In this document: in pieces, positions 8,829-15,798 of the stretch
Numbering within the stretch: the stretch's first letter is position 1
Layout: each line of letters starts with the position of its first letter
Source of the DNA: an uncultured Acetatifactor sp.
GTDB lineage: Bacteria > Bacillota > Clostridia > Lachnospirales > Lachnospiraceae
Direction of reading: 5' to 3'
Assembly: GCA_934394815.1 (NCBI GenBank)
Contig: CAKRRD010000001.1
Location: 1-64,000 of the forward strand
Length of the DNA: 64,000 bases
Program-made: the position numbers and the translations under genes
The notes under the pieces: generated by a model
Databases searched by the model: none
The model's input: only the letters and a program-made list of their open reading frames with translations
What the model was told of the DNA's origin: nothing

Positions 8829-9029
8829 ATGTTCCTGATGGGAAAAAAGATCCTACGCAGGCCTGCGGGGAATATGATGCCCATCCGCGCAGCCACCATC
8901 AATCCGGCAGTCAGCATCGGTGCGGAAAGCATGATCGGATCACTGGAGGCAGGCAAATATGCCAACATTGTCATTGCGGATATGGCTTTGAACCGCCGTC
9001 AGGTCATTCTGAAGGGCGTGAGTATATAA
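8829..9029 (+). pseudogene. C-terminal remnant of a NagA-like amidohydrolase
   Basis: The 66-codon frame reads MPIRAATINPAVSIGAESMI, then GSLEAGKYANIVIADMALN and RRQVILKGVSI. It matches the end of N-acetylglucosamine-6-phosphate deacetylase and related amidohydrolases (NPA..IG...GSLE.GK.A..V..D). All metal-binding and catalytic parts are absent. There is no ribosome site in front, and the N-terminal 14 codons have no family resemblance. I read it as a 3' relic of a deleted nagA-like gene. Confidence 0.65.
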
Positions 9030-9061
9030 TGGGTTGTTGTTATGTTGTTTGTTGCAGACAG

Positions 9062-9107
9062 GTGTCCGGAAACCGTAGGAAATATGGTTCCCGGGCACTT
9101 GTTGTTT
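9062..9107 (+). terminator. Terminator-like hairpin after the NagA relic
   Basis: GTGTCCGGAAACC (9062-9074) pairs with GGTTCCCGGGCAC (9086-9098), with one wobble and one mismatch, and is followed by TTGTTGTTT. It probably ended the lost nagA-like transcript. Confidence 0.5.
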
Positions 9108-9143
9108 CCGTGGATTGTTCAGACTTTTTTCATATTTGAACTA

Positions 9144-9172
9144 TTGATTTATGCACAGGTTATCTCTATAAT
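9144..9172 (+). promoter_or_regulatory. ftsH promoter
   Basis: TTGATT (9144-9149), a 17-base spacer and a perfect TATAAT (9167-9172). Transcription would begin about 95 bases before the ftsH start. Confidence 0.7.
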
Positions 9173-9274
9173 AGATGTGATTACTCAGAATCCGGACTGT
9201 ATGGCAGAAGCAGTTGAAAAGGAATAACAGGGAATAATCGAATAATTTTAGAAAATACTGAAAATGGAGATGAC

Positions 9275-11710
9275 ATGAGAAAATTAATCGAGTCATACAA
9301 TAATGGCTATGGCCCCGGCAACGGGGGAAATGGAGGCGGTGCTCCCGGCAATGGGAACAACGGAAGCAACGGTAATAACGTTAACGGCGGCAATGGCAAC
9401 CGTCCGCAGAAGGGCCCCAATATGTGGATGATGATCCTCTCGGCGGTGGTTACCATTCTTTTTGCATTGATGTTTTACAATGCTTTGTTCGGAACCGACA
9501 AGAGCAGTGAAGTGCCCTATACCGAATTTCTGAAGGATCTGGAAGCGGACAAGGTGGCATCGGTGGATGTCAATAAAGAAAGCGGTGTGATCACGGTCTA
9601 TCTGAAACAGGAAGCGGTCACGACACCGGAACCGGGCAGTTATATTAATTTCTATGGTATCACCCAGAAGGCGATGTCGACCTCCAAGACGGGATATTAT
9701 ACGATGCTGATGGAGGACATGGATACACTGACAGCCAGACTGCAGGAGCATGATGTGGAAGGCAACCGCGTAAGCAGTGATGTTCTGGATGCGGTAATCC
9801 AGTTCCTGCTGACCTTCATTCTTCCGCTGGTACTGCTCTGGATCCTGGCGGGATTCCTGTTCCGCAGAATGGGCGGAAGCGGCGGCCCCATGGGTGTCGG
9901 TAAGAGCAATGCCAAAGTATATGTACAGAAGGAAACCGGTGTTACTTTTAAGGATGTGGCCGGCGAAGACGAAGCGAAGGAATCTCTGGTGGAGGTCGTG
10001 GATTTCCTGCATAATCCCCAGAAATATTCCAAGATCGGCGCAAAACTTCCCAAGGGAGCCCTGTTAGTGGGACCTCCCGGAACCGGTAAGACTTTGCTTG
10101 CCAAAGCGGTGGCAGGTGAGGCGCACGTGCCGTTTTTCTCCCTGACAGGTTCCGACTTTATCGAGTTGTATGTAGGTGTGGGCGCCAGCCGTGTCCGCGA
10201 CCTGTTTAAGGAAGCGACCAAGAATGCACCCTGTATCGTATTTATCGATGAGATCGATGCCATCGGACGAAGCCGTGATTCCAAGTACGGCGGAGGCAAT
10301 GAAGAGAGAGAACAGACGCTGAACCAGCTGCTGTCTGAGATGGATGGCTTCGACAGCTCCAAGGGTATTCTGATCCTGGGTGCGACTAACCGTCCGGAGA
10401 TTCTGGACAAGGCGCTGTTACGTCCCGGACGTTTTGACCGTCGTATCATCGTAGACAAGCCGGATCTCAAGGGCCGTGTGGAGATCCTGAAGGTACATTC
10501 CAAGGACGTGAAGATGGACGAAACCGTAGATCTGGATGCCATTGCGCTGGCAACCAGCGGCGCGGTAGGTTCCGATCTCGCCAATATGATCAACGAGGCT
10601 GCTATCAATGCCGTCAAGGAAGGCAGAGAATTTGTCAGCCAGAAGGACCTGTTCGCAGCAGTGGAACAGGTGCTGGTAGGTAAGGAGAAAAAAGACCGCA
10701 TCATGAGCAAGGAGGAGCGTCGTATCGTATCCTATCATGAGGTTGGTCATGCACTGATCAGTGCCCTGCAAAAAAATTCCGAGCCGGTGCAGAAGATTAC
10801 CATCGTCCCCCGTACCATGGGTGCGCTGGGATATGTCATGCAGGTACCGGAGGAGGAAAAATACCTCAATACCGAAGCAGAACTTCGGGATATGCTGGTA
10901 AGTCTGGTGGGCGGTCGTGCCGCTGAGGAAGTGGTGTTCGATACGGTGACCACAGGAGCAGCCAACGATATTGAAAAGGCTACCGCCATCGCCCGCAACA
11001 TGATCACCCGTTATGGTATGAGCAGGCGCTTCGGCCTCGTGGGTCTGGCTACCGTAGAGAGCCAGTATCTGGAGGGAAGAACCGCGCTGAACTGTAGTGA
11101 TGAAACGGCAGCAGCCATTGATGAAGAAGTGGTTGCCATGATCAAGGAGAGCTACGATCAGGCATTGCAGATGCTTCGTGAGAACAGAGACCTGATGGAT
11201 AAGCTGGCAGCGTTCCTGATCGAACGTGAGACCATTACCGGTAAGGAATTCATGGAGATCTTCCGCAAGGAAAAAGGATTGCCTGAGCCTGAGGAAGAGA
11301 AGAAGGACGCAGCGGAAGGTACTGTCGGTCAAAATGCCGAGACAAAAAAGGCTGAGACAGAGAGCACCGGAACAGATGCAGCGAAAGCAGAGGAGGCTAC
11401 AAAGGGAAAAACGATTGATGTGACGATCGGTGAGCAGGTCATGACTTCCACAGATCCTACGTTTCAGCCGCTTGCCTTTGAGGACAGTCTGCAGAAGGCA
11501 AAAGAGCAGACAACATCGGAGAATGCAACGAGGGAAACTGTCGGCGAGGCTTCTCAGAGTGACGCAGCTGTGGAAAAGCCTGAAAACAAGACTGAGACTT
11601 CTGCAGAATCGAAGGATGCCAAAGATTCCAAAGATCCCAAAGATCCCAAGGATCCTACGGATCCTCCACAAGGTCCGGTTGGACTGTTCTCCCACGGAAC
11701 ACTGTCATAA
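9275..11710 (+). CDS. ftsH: ATP-dependent zinc metalloprotease FtsH
   Basis: Membrane-anchored AAA+ protease that degrades misfolded and regulatory membrane and cytosolic proteins. At 811 residues it is longer than the usual 600-700. Residues 1-48 form a Gly/Asn-rich cytoplasmic lead. Two membrane segments (about 50-68 and 170-193) flank the extracytoplasmic domain. Walker A is GPPGTGKT (about 266-273), Walker B CIVFIDEIDAIG, and the second region of homology contains RPGRFDRRI. The zinc site HEVGH is near residue 488. The last 130 or so residues are acidic and lysine-rich and end with repeated K-D-P units. It has its own promoter and a strong terminator, so it is monocistronic. Confidence 0.97.
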   Translation: MRKLIESYNNGYGPGNGGNGGGAPGNGNNGSNGNNVNGGNGNRPQKGPNMWMMILSAVVTILFALMFYNALFGTDKSSEVPYTEFLKDLEADKVASVDVNKESGVITVYLKQEAVTTPEPGSYINFYGITQKAMSTSKTGYYTMLMEDMDTLTARLQEHDVEGNRVSSDVLDAVIQFLLTFILPLVLLWILAGFLFRRMGGSGGPMGVGKSNAKVYVQKETGVTFKDVAGEDEAKESLVEVVDFLHNPQKYSKIGAKLPKGALLVGPPGTGKTLLAKAVAGEAHVPFFSLTGSDFIELYVGVGASRVRDLFKEATKNAPCIVFIDEIDAIGRSRDSKYGGGNEEREQTLNQLLSEMDGFDSSKGILILGATNRPEILDKALLRPGRFDRRIIVDKPDLKGRVEILKVHSKDVKMDETVDLDAIALATSGAVGSDLANMINEAAINAVKEGREFVSQKDLFAAVEQVLVGKEKKDRIMSKEERRIVSYHEVGHALISALQKNSEPVQKITIVPRTMGALGYVMQVPEEEKYLNTEAELRDMLVSLVGGRAAEEVVFDTVTTGAANDIEKATAIARNMITRYGMSRRFGLVGLATVESQYLEGRTALNCSDETAAAIDEEVVAMIKESYDQALQMLRENRDLMDKLAAFLIERETITGKEFMEIFRKEKGLPEPEEEKKDAAEGTVGQNAETKKAETESTGTDAAKAEEATKGKTIDVTIGEQVMTSTDPTFQPLAFEDSLQKAKEQTTSENATRETVGEASQSDAAVEKPENKTETSAESKDAKDSKDPKDPKDPTDPPQGPVGLFSHGTLS

Positions 11711-11773
11711 CGGAAAATAGTGATGTTGTAAACATAAAGCCTTTTGGAGAGGCACAAACAAGAAAAATTATGG

Positions 11774-11819
11774 AAAAATGACTTTAATTTAAACTCGAGT
11801 TTAGATTAAAGTCATTTTT
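11774..11819. terminator. ftsH terminator (long palindromic hairpin)
   Basis: AAAAATGACTTTAAT pairs exactly with ATTAAAGTCATTTTT, and the inner bases TTTAAACTCGAGTTTA extend the stem. A-tracts and T-tracts flank it, so it can act in both directions. Confidence 0.8.
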
Positions 11820-11863
11820 GGGATGTAAGCGATAAAATAAAATCAGGAAAGTATAACTCTGGG

Positions 11864-11892
11864 TTGATTATTTCGTGAGATTGCTTTATCAT
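11864..11892 (+). promoter_or_regulatory. Promoter of the ACT-domain gene
   Basis: TTGATT (11864-11869), 17-base spacer, TATCAT (11887-11892), about 70 bases upstream of the start codon. Confidence 0.55.
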
Positions 11893-11962
11893 AATAAAGT
11901 GTCGGGAGATTCCCGGACAGACTGCATTATCAGTCAGATCGCAATGAGGAGGTAATACCAAA

Positions 11963-12367
11963 ATGTTAAAACAGTTATCTATTTACGCTGAAAATAGAAA
12001 AGGAGCGCTGCAGGCCATGACCAATGCCCTCTATGAGGCAGGCATCAATATCTGGGGTTCCGTGACCAACGATGGAGCCGAGTACGGTATCAACCGCATG
12101 GTCGTATCCGATCCCGAGAAGGCAAAAGAGGTCCTCACAGAGAAGGGCTATCTGTGTCGCTTCGTGGACGTCCTGGCAGTAGAGATCGAGGACAAGCCCG
12201 GTGCACTGAATACGTTGCTGACCGCGTTGTTAGACAGCAATGTTAACGTGGACTACACCTATCTGTCCTTCAACCGTGATTCTTCTACTCCTGTCATGAT
12301 CCTGCACACCGCAGATCCCGAGGAAGTAGAGCTCTGTCTGAAGGCTAAGGGCTTTAAGATGTGCTAG
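11963..12367 (+). CDS. Tandem ACT-domain protein
   Basis: 134 residues made of two ACT domains and nothing else. The first (about 1-65) starts LKQLSIYAENRKGALQAMTN and the second (about 68-134) contains VEIEDKPGALNTLLTALLDS. ACT domains bind amino acids or similar small ligands at dimer interfaces. Stand-alone pairs occur widely in Clostridia and are presumed to be amino-acid sensors or partners of biosynthetic enzymes. The gene has a good ribosome site (GAGGAGGT), its own promoter and its own terminator. The ligand cannot be read from the sequence. Confidence 0.85.
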   Translation: MLKQLSIYAENRKGALQAMTNALYEAGINIWGSVTNDGAEYGINRMVVSDPEKAKEVLTEKGYLCRFVDVLAVEIEDKPGALNTLLTALLDSNVNVDYTYLSFNRDSSTPVMILHTADPEEVELCLKAKGFKMC

Positions 12368-12393
12368 ATGCAAGAACCCATAAGGAACAGAAA

Positions 12394-12429
12394 AACAGTA
12401 CACTCGAAAAAGGGTGTGCTGTTTTTTTA
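12394..12429 (+). terminator. Terminator of the ACT-domain gene
   Basis: AACAGTACAC and GTGTGCTGTT form a 10-bp stem with one wobble pair, followed by seven T residues. Confidence 0.85.
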
Positions 12430-12525
12430 TCTTTGAGCTTAAAAATATATAGAAATTGGTCAGAGAATCTATATCCTGGGTATGTTATATGCTATAGTGG
12501 AAAGAATACGATTAAGACTTATAAT

Positions 12526-12602
12526 GGGGATTTGCGTAGAAAATAAGTAAAAACGAACGGGGATTTGCGCAATAATAGGGTTTACATGAACGGGGATTTG
12601 CG
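12526..12602 (+). repeat. Three 33-bp direct repeats in the ATPase leader
   Basis: The core GGGGATTTGCG begins at 12526, 12559 and 12592, exactly 33 bases apart. Copies 2 and 3 extend it to GAACGGGGATTTGCG. The spacers differ. In the frame of the downstream ATPase each core encodes NGDLR, so the period is also 11 codons. All three copies sit after a possible extended -10 (TGCTATAGT, 12490-12498) and before the preferred start at 12634. Confidence 0.8.
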
Positions 12603-12633
12603 TTATACTTTTGATGGGAAGGTGGAATGCTAT

Positions 12634-13974
12634 ATGGATAAGCCGGTTTTTAAAAGAAAAATATATAATGAAATACGTGAGTGGAAGGAGAACAGAAGTG
12701 ACAGGTATGCACTCCTGATAAAGGGCGCAAGACGAGTTGGAAAATCAACGATTGCTGAGGAGTTTGCCAAAAAGGAGTTTAAATCATATATTCTAATTGA
12801 TTTTGCACATACCAGTAAGGCGATTATTGATTTGTTTGATGATACGTATGACTTGGACTTTTTCTTTTTACAATTACAGCAGCTAACGGGAATCCGGCTG
12901 TATGAGAAAGAGTCGGTAATTATTTTTGATGAAGTCCAGCTGCTTCCAAAGGCCAGGCAGGCAATTAAGTATCTCGTCGCAGATGGGAGATATAAGTATA
13001 TTGAAACAGGCTCTTTATTATCTATAAAAAGGAATACAAAGGATATTTTGATTCCCAGCGAGGAACACAAAATATCTATGTTTCCCATGGATTTTGAGGA
13101 GTTTTTGTGGGCAATAGGAGATGAAATATCAGCGGAAACAATCAGGCACCTCTTAAAAAATAAAAAACCGGCAGGAAATGTGATGCATAGAAATCTGATG
13201 CGTATCTTCAGACTGTATATGCTGATTGGCGGAATGCCGCAGGCTGTAGAAACATATAGAGAGAAAAATAATCTGCAAGTGGTAGATGAAACGAAGAGAG
13301 AAATTGTAGATTTATATGAAGAAGATTTTACAAAGATAGATGGAACCGGTCTCGCAGGCGATATTTATGATGCAATACCTGCGAATCTCAGCAGTAATGC
13401 TTCAAGATACATCTTGTCCAGTGCAAGAGAAGGGATTCGTTCTGAGAAGGTAAGAGAGTTGATTCCGGATATGCTAAGCTCTTATACAGTAAATATTGCA
13501 TATCATGCAAATAATCCGGCTGTGGGAATGTCATTGGAAAAGGAGGCCGGACGGTATAAATTGTTTACTTCAGATGTCGGTTTGTTTATCACTTTGGCAT
13601 TTAAGGACAAAAACTACACGGAGAATATTATATATAATAAGCTGCTTTCGGATAAACTGGATACAAACTTAGGATATCTGTATGAAAATGTTGTAGCACA
13701 GATGCTGACAGCAAAAGGTAATAATTTGTTTTATTATACGATGGAAAGTGAAACCTCAAATCATTTGTATGAGATTGACTTTCTGACTTCGGTTGGAAAT
13801 AAGATCTGTCCGATCGAAGTGAAATCAGGTAACTATAGAACACATAAATCACTTGATGTATTTTGCGACAAGTTTAGTAATCGCATACGTGACAAATATA
13901 TTGTTCATACCAAGGATTATAAATGGGAAAACGGAATTCATTATATTCCGGTATATATGGTGCCGTTTTTATAA
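12634..13974 (+). CDS. AAA_14/DUF4143 ATPase
   Basis: 446-residue P-loop ATPase of the AAA_14 plus DUF4143 architecture, a very common but functionally uncharacterised family. Walker A is KGARRVGKST (about residues 30-39) and Walker B IIFDEVQLLP (about 97-106). The C-terminal half is DUF4143 and ends in a PD-(D/E)XK-like arrangement, YEIDFL followed by CPIEVKSG. I prefer the ATG at 12634 (AAGGTGG eight bases before); upstream in-frame starts at 12565 and 12586 lie inside the 33-bp repeats and lack a ribosome site. It is A+T-rich, isolated between terminators, and probably acquired. Partner and target are unknown. Confidence 0.85.
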   Translation: MDKPVFKRKIYNEIREWKENRSDRYALLIKGARRVGKSTIAEEFAKKEFKSYILIDFAHTSKAIIDLFDDTYDLDFFFLQLQQLTGIRLYEKESVIIFDEVQLLPKARQAIKYLVADGRYKYIETGSLLSIKRNTKDILIPSEEHKISMFPMDFEEFLWAIGDEISAETIRHLLKNKKPAGNVMHRNLMRIFRLYMLIGGMPQAVETYREKNNLQVVDETKREIVDLYEEDFTKIDGTGLAGDIYDAIPANLSSNASRYILSSAREGIRSEKVRELIPDMLSSYTVNIAYHANNPAVGMSLEKEAGRYKLFTSDVGLFITLAFKDKNYTENIIYNKLLSDKLDTNLGYLYENVVAQMLTAKGNNLFYYTMESETSNHLYEIDFLTSVGNKICPIEVKSGNYRTHKSLDVFCDKFSNRIRDKYIVHTKDYKWENGIHYIPVYMVPFL

Positions 13975-13982
13975 AGAAAAAA

Positions 13983-14017
13983 CGGTGTCTGCAGTTGCTG
14001 GCGGACACCGCTTTTTC
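13983..14017 (+). terminator. Terminator of the DUF4143 ATPase
   Basis: CGGTGTCTGC pairs with GCGGACACCG (one wobble) and is followed by CTTTTTCTTT. Confidence 0.85.
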
Positions 14018-14068
14018 TTTGTATCCCCCTGAATGCGCTCTGACGGGTGAAAGATGGTCAAATTCCTC

Positions 14069-14200
14069 TTACTTGACCAGGTCATTTCCCCGACCCACAA
14101 ACAGGATCATCCCCGTATCCTGATCTTCGATCACATAGACAAACGGCCGGTCGACGATAAAGGTATACTTTATATCCATCCGGTTGTGCAATATCAAATA
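14069..14200 (-). pseudogene. C-terminal serpin fragment
   Basis: The minus-strand frame ending at the stop at 14069-14071 contains KYTFIVDRPFVYVIEDQDTG and then MILFVGRGND. This is the signature end of serpins (F-x-[AV]-D-[RH]-P-F...TG-x-[IV]-L-F-x-G-R). Nothing of the reactive-centre loop or the rest of the roughly 380-residue protein remains upstream. The DNA above about 14200 belongs to the promoter of the next plus-strand ATPase. I read it as a relic of a protease-inhibitor gene lost when the islet was rearranged. Confidence 0.65.
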
Positions 14201-14235
14201 TTTAATGTGATTTTCAGCTCCTGCTTGAGAAACTA

Positions 14236-14264
14236 TTGATTTTTCTATCATTTTTGAATATAAT
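14236..14264 (+). promoter_or_regulatory. Promoter of the DUF234 ATPase
   Basis: TTGATT (14236-14241), 17-base spacer and TATAAT (14259-14264), about 57 bases upstream of the start codon. Confidence 0.75.
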
Positions 14265-14268
14265 ATTA

Positions 14269-14299
14269 CTAAATCACGATTTACTAAATCAAGATTTAG
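14269..14299 (+). promoter_or_regulatory. Tandem operator-like palindromes
   Basis: Two copies, 15 bases apart, of the near-palindrome CTAAATC-N2-GATTTA(G) begin at 14269 and 14284. The second copy is a full CTAAATCAAGATTTAG. They start five bases after the -10 hexamer and so overlap the expected transcription start. This is the placement expected of a repressor site, possibly autoregulatory. Confidence 0.6.
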
Positions 14300-14320
14300 C
14301 AATGTCTGGGAGGTGCATCA

Positions 14321-15769
14321 ATGTTCATCGGCAGAGAGGTTGAATTAAAATTCTTACAGGATAAATATACAGAGGAGCGAGGCCAGCTTATTGTGTTGTA
14401 TGGTAGGCGGCGCGTGGGAAAAACGGAAACATTGCGTGAGTTCTGTAAGGATAAGCCGCATGTCTTTTTCTCGTGTACACAGACTACCGACCTTGTGCAG
14501 CTTCGCAATTTTTCCAGTCGAATGTTCAAAGAGAACATTCCGGCTAAGAATTATATTTCTGAGTTCGCAGATTGGGAAAAAGCGTTCCGTGCAGTGCTTG
14601 ACCTGCCTTATGGCAATCAGAAAAAACTGTTAGTAATAGACGAGTTCCCTTATATGTGCCGTGGAAACAAAAGCATTCCATCCATATTACAAAATCTTTG
14701 GGATGCAGAACTGCGTGACAGCAATGTAATGATCATTCTCTGTGGCAGCGCAATGAGTTTTATCGAAAAGGAACTATTGTCGGAGAAAAATCCTCTCTAC
14801 GGCAGAGCTACCGGTATTTACAAGATGAAAGAGATGGGCTTCTACGATGCCATAAAGTTTTTCCCGGAGTATTCTGATCGTGATAAGGTGCTTACGTATG
14901 CTGTCCTTGGCGGCATTCCTCATTATTTACGCCAGTGGAATCCAAAACTGTCTGTCGATGAAAACATCAAAAGAAATATCCTGACTAAAGGTTGTATCTT
15001 ATACAGCGAGGTAGAGTTCCTGCTCCATCAAGAACTGCGGGAAACCCCAATCTATAATTCCATTATTGAAGCCGTTGCATTGGGTAATACAAAACTTAAC
15101 GACATCAGCCAGAAGTCATTGCTGGAAGACACTGCTAAGACCAGTGTCTATCTGAAAAATTTGATGGAATTGGGAATTGTAGAACGCGAATTCTCTGTGG
15201 ATTCGAAAATCAAAGAACGGGCGAACACCGGTCGGGGTACTTATCGTCTGACGGATAATTTCTTTCGCTTCTGGTATGCCTTTGGCTTTGCAAACTATTC
15301 ACAACTGGAAGATGGCGATGTGGATGGCGTTTACGAATATGTTGTAAAACCTGCCCTCCATGAGTTCGCTTCTTTTGCTTTTGAAGATGTCTGTCGGGAA
15401 TTTGTCCGTATGCTGCAGAAGAAAAATGAGTTACCCTTCCGCTATTCCAAGATGGGACGATGGATGGGGAAAACGACTGTGCGTGACGAAAAAGCGTCTG
15501 ACGGATTGCGGACTGCGGAAACAGAAATCGATCTATTGTGCATTGGCAAAGATGCCAAGGAGTATCTGGTTGGCGAGTGTAAATTCAAGGGGGTACCTTT
15601 TTCGTACTCTGAATACCTTGATACGCTGGCAAAACTGACACCTTTGAAGGAAAAATCCAAGTTTTACTATGCACTGTTTTCAGAAAGCGGATTTGATCAG
15701 AAGATTTTGGATTGTGCTGCGATGAATGAAACACAGCTGTACAGCCTTGAAAATATCGTTGAAATATAA
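14321..15769 (+). CDS. ATPase_2/DUF234 archaeal-type ATPase
   Basis: 482-residue STAND-like P-loop protein. FIGREVELKFLQ opens the ATPase_2 domain. Walker A is YGRRRVGKTET (about residues 26-36) and Walker B is LLVIDEFPYM (about 104-113), followed by a sensor strand IILCGSAMSF. A winged-helix middle follows (LEDTAKTSVYLKNLMELGIV). The C-terminus is DUF234 with a PD-(D/E)XK-like pair, ETEIDLL and VGECKFKG. Members are widespread in archaea and Clostridia and have no firm function. The gene stands alone, with its own promoter and operator-like repeat, and ends 29 bases before uvrC. Confidence 0.85.
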   Translation: MFIGREVELKFLQDKYTEERGQLIVLYGRRRVGKTETLREFCKDKPHVFFSCTQTTDLVQLRNFSSRMFKENIPAKNYISEFADWEKAFRAVLDLPYGNQKKLLVIDEFPYMCRGNKSIPSILQNLWDAELRDSNVMIILCGSAMSFIEKELLSEKNPLYGRATGIYKMKEMGFYDAIKFFPEYSDRDKVLTYAVLGGIPHYLRQWNPKLSVDENIKRNILTKGCILYSEVEFLLHQELRETPIYNSIIEAVALGNTKLNDISQKSLLEDTAKTSVYLKNLMELGIVEREFSVDSKIKERANTGRGTYRLTDNFFRFWYAFGFANYSQLEDGDVDGVYEYVVKPALHEFASFAFEDVCREFVRMLQKKNELPFRYSKMGRWMGKTTVRDEKASDGLRTAETEIDLLCIGKDAKEYLVGECKFKGVPFSYSEYLDTLAKLTPLKEKSKFYYALFSESGFDQKILDCAAMNETQLYSLENIVEI

Positions 15770-15798
15770 TAAAAGTGTGATAGACCACAGGAGAAGTC

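Noticed and set aside
9042..9227. 61-codon frame before ftsH
   Set aside because: It runs through the terminator-like hairpin and the ftsH promoter, has no ribosome site, and its peptide has no recognisable domain.
10418..11695. Long 425-codon frame antisense to ftsH
   Set aside because: Composition (His/Cys/Leu-rich) is that of reverse-complemented coding DNA; no start signal or domain.
12526..12602. CRISPR-like array
   Set aside because: Only three 11-15-base cores at 33-base spacing, no repeat-spacer unit of CRISPR size and no cas genes; better explained as leader repeats.
13975..14320. Intact small gene on the minus strand (77 codons)
   Set aside because: Only the last ~35 codons resemble a serpin end; the upstream codons overlap the promoter and operator of the plus-strand ATPase.
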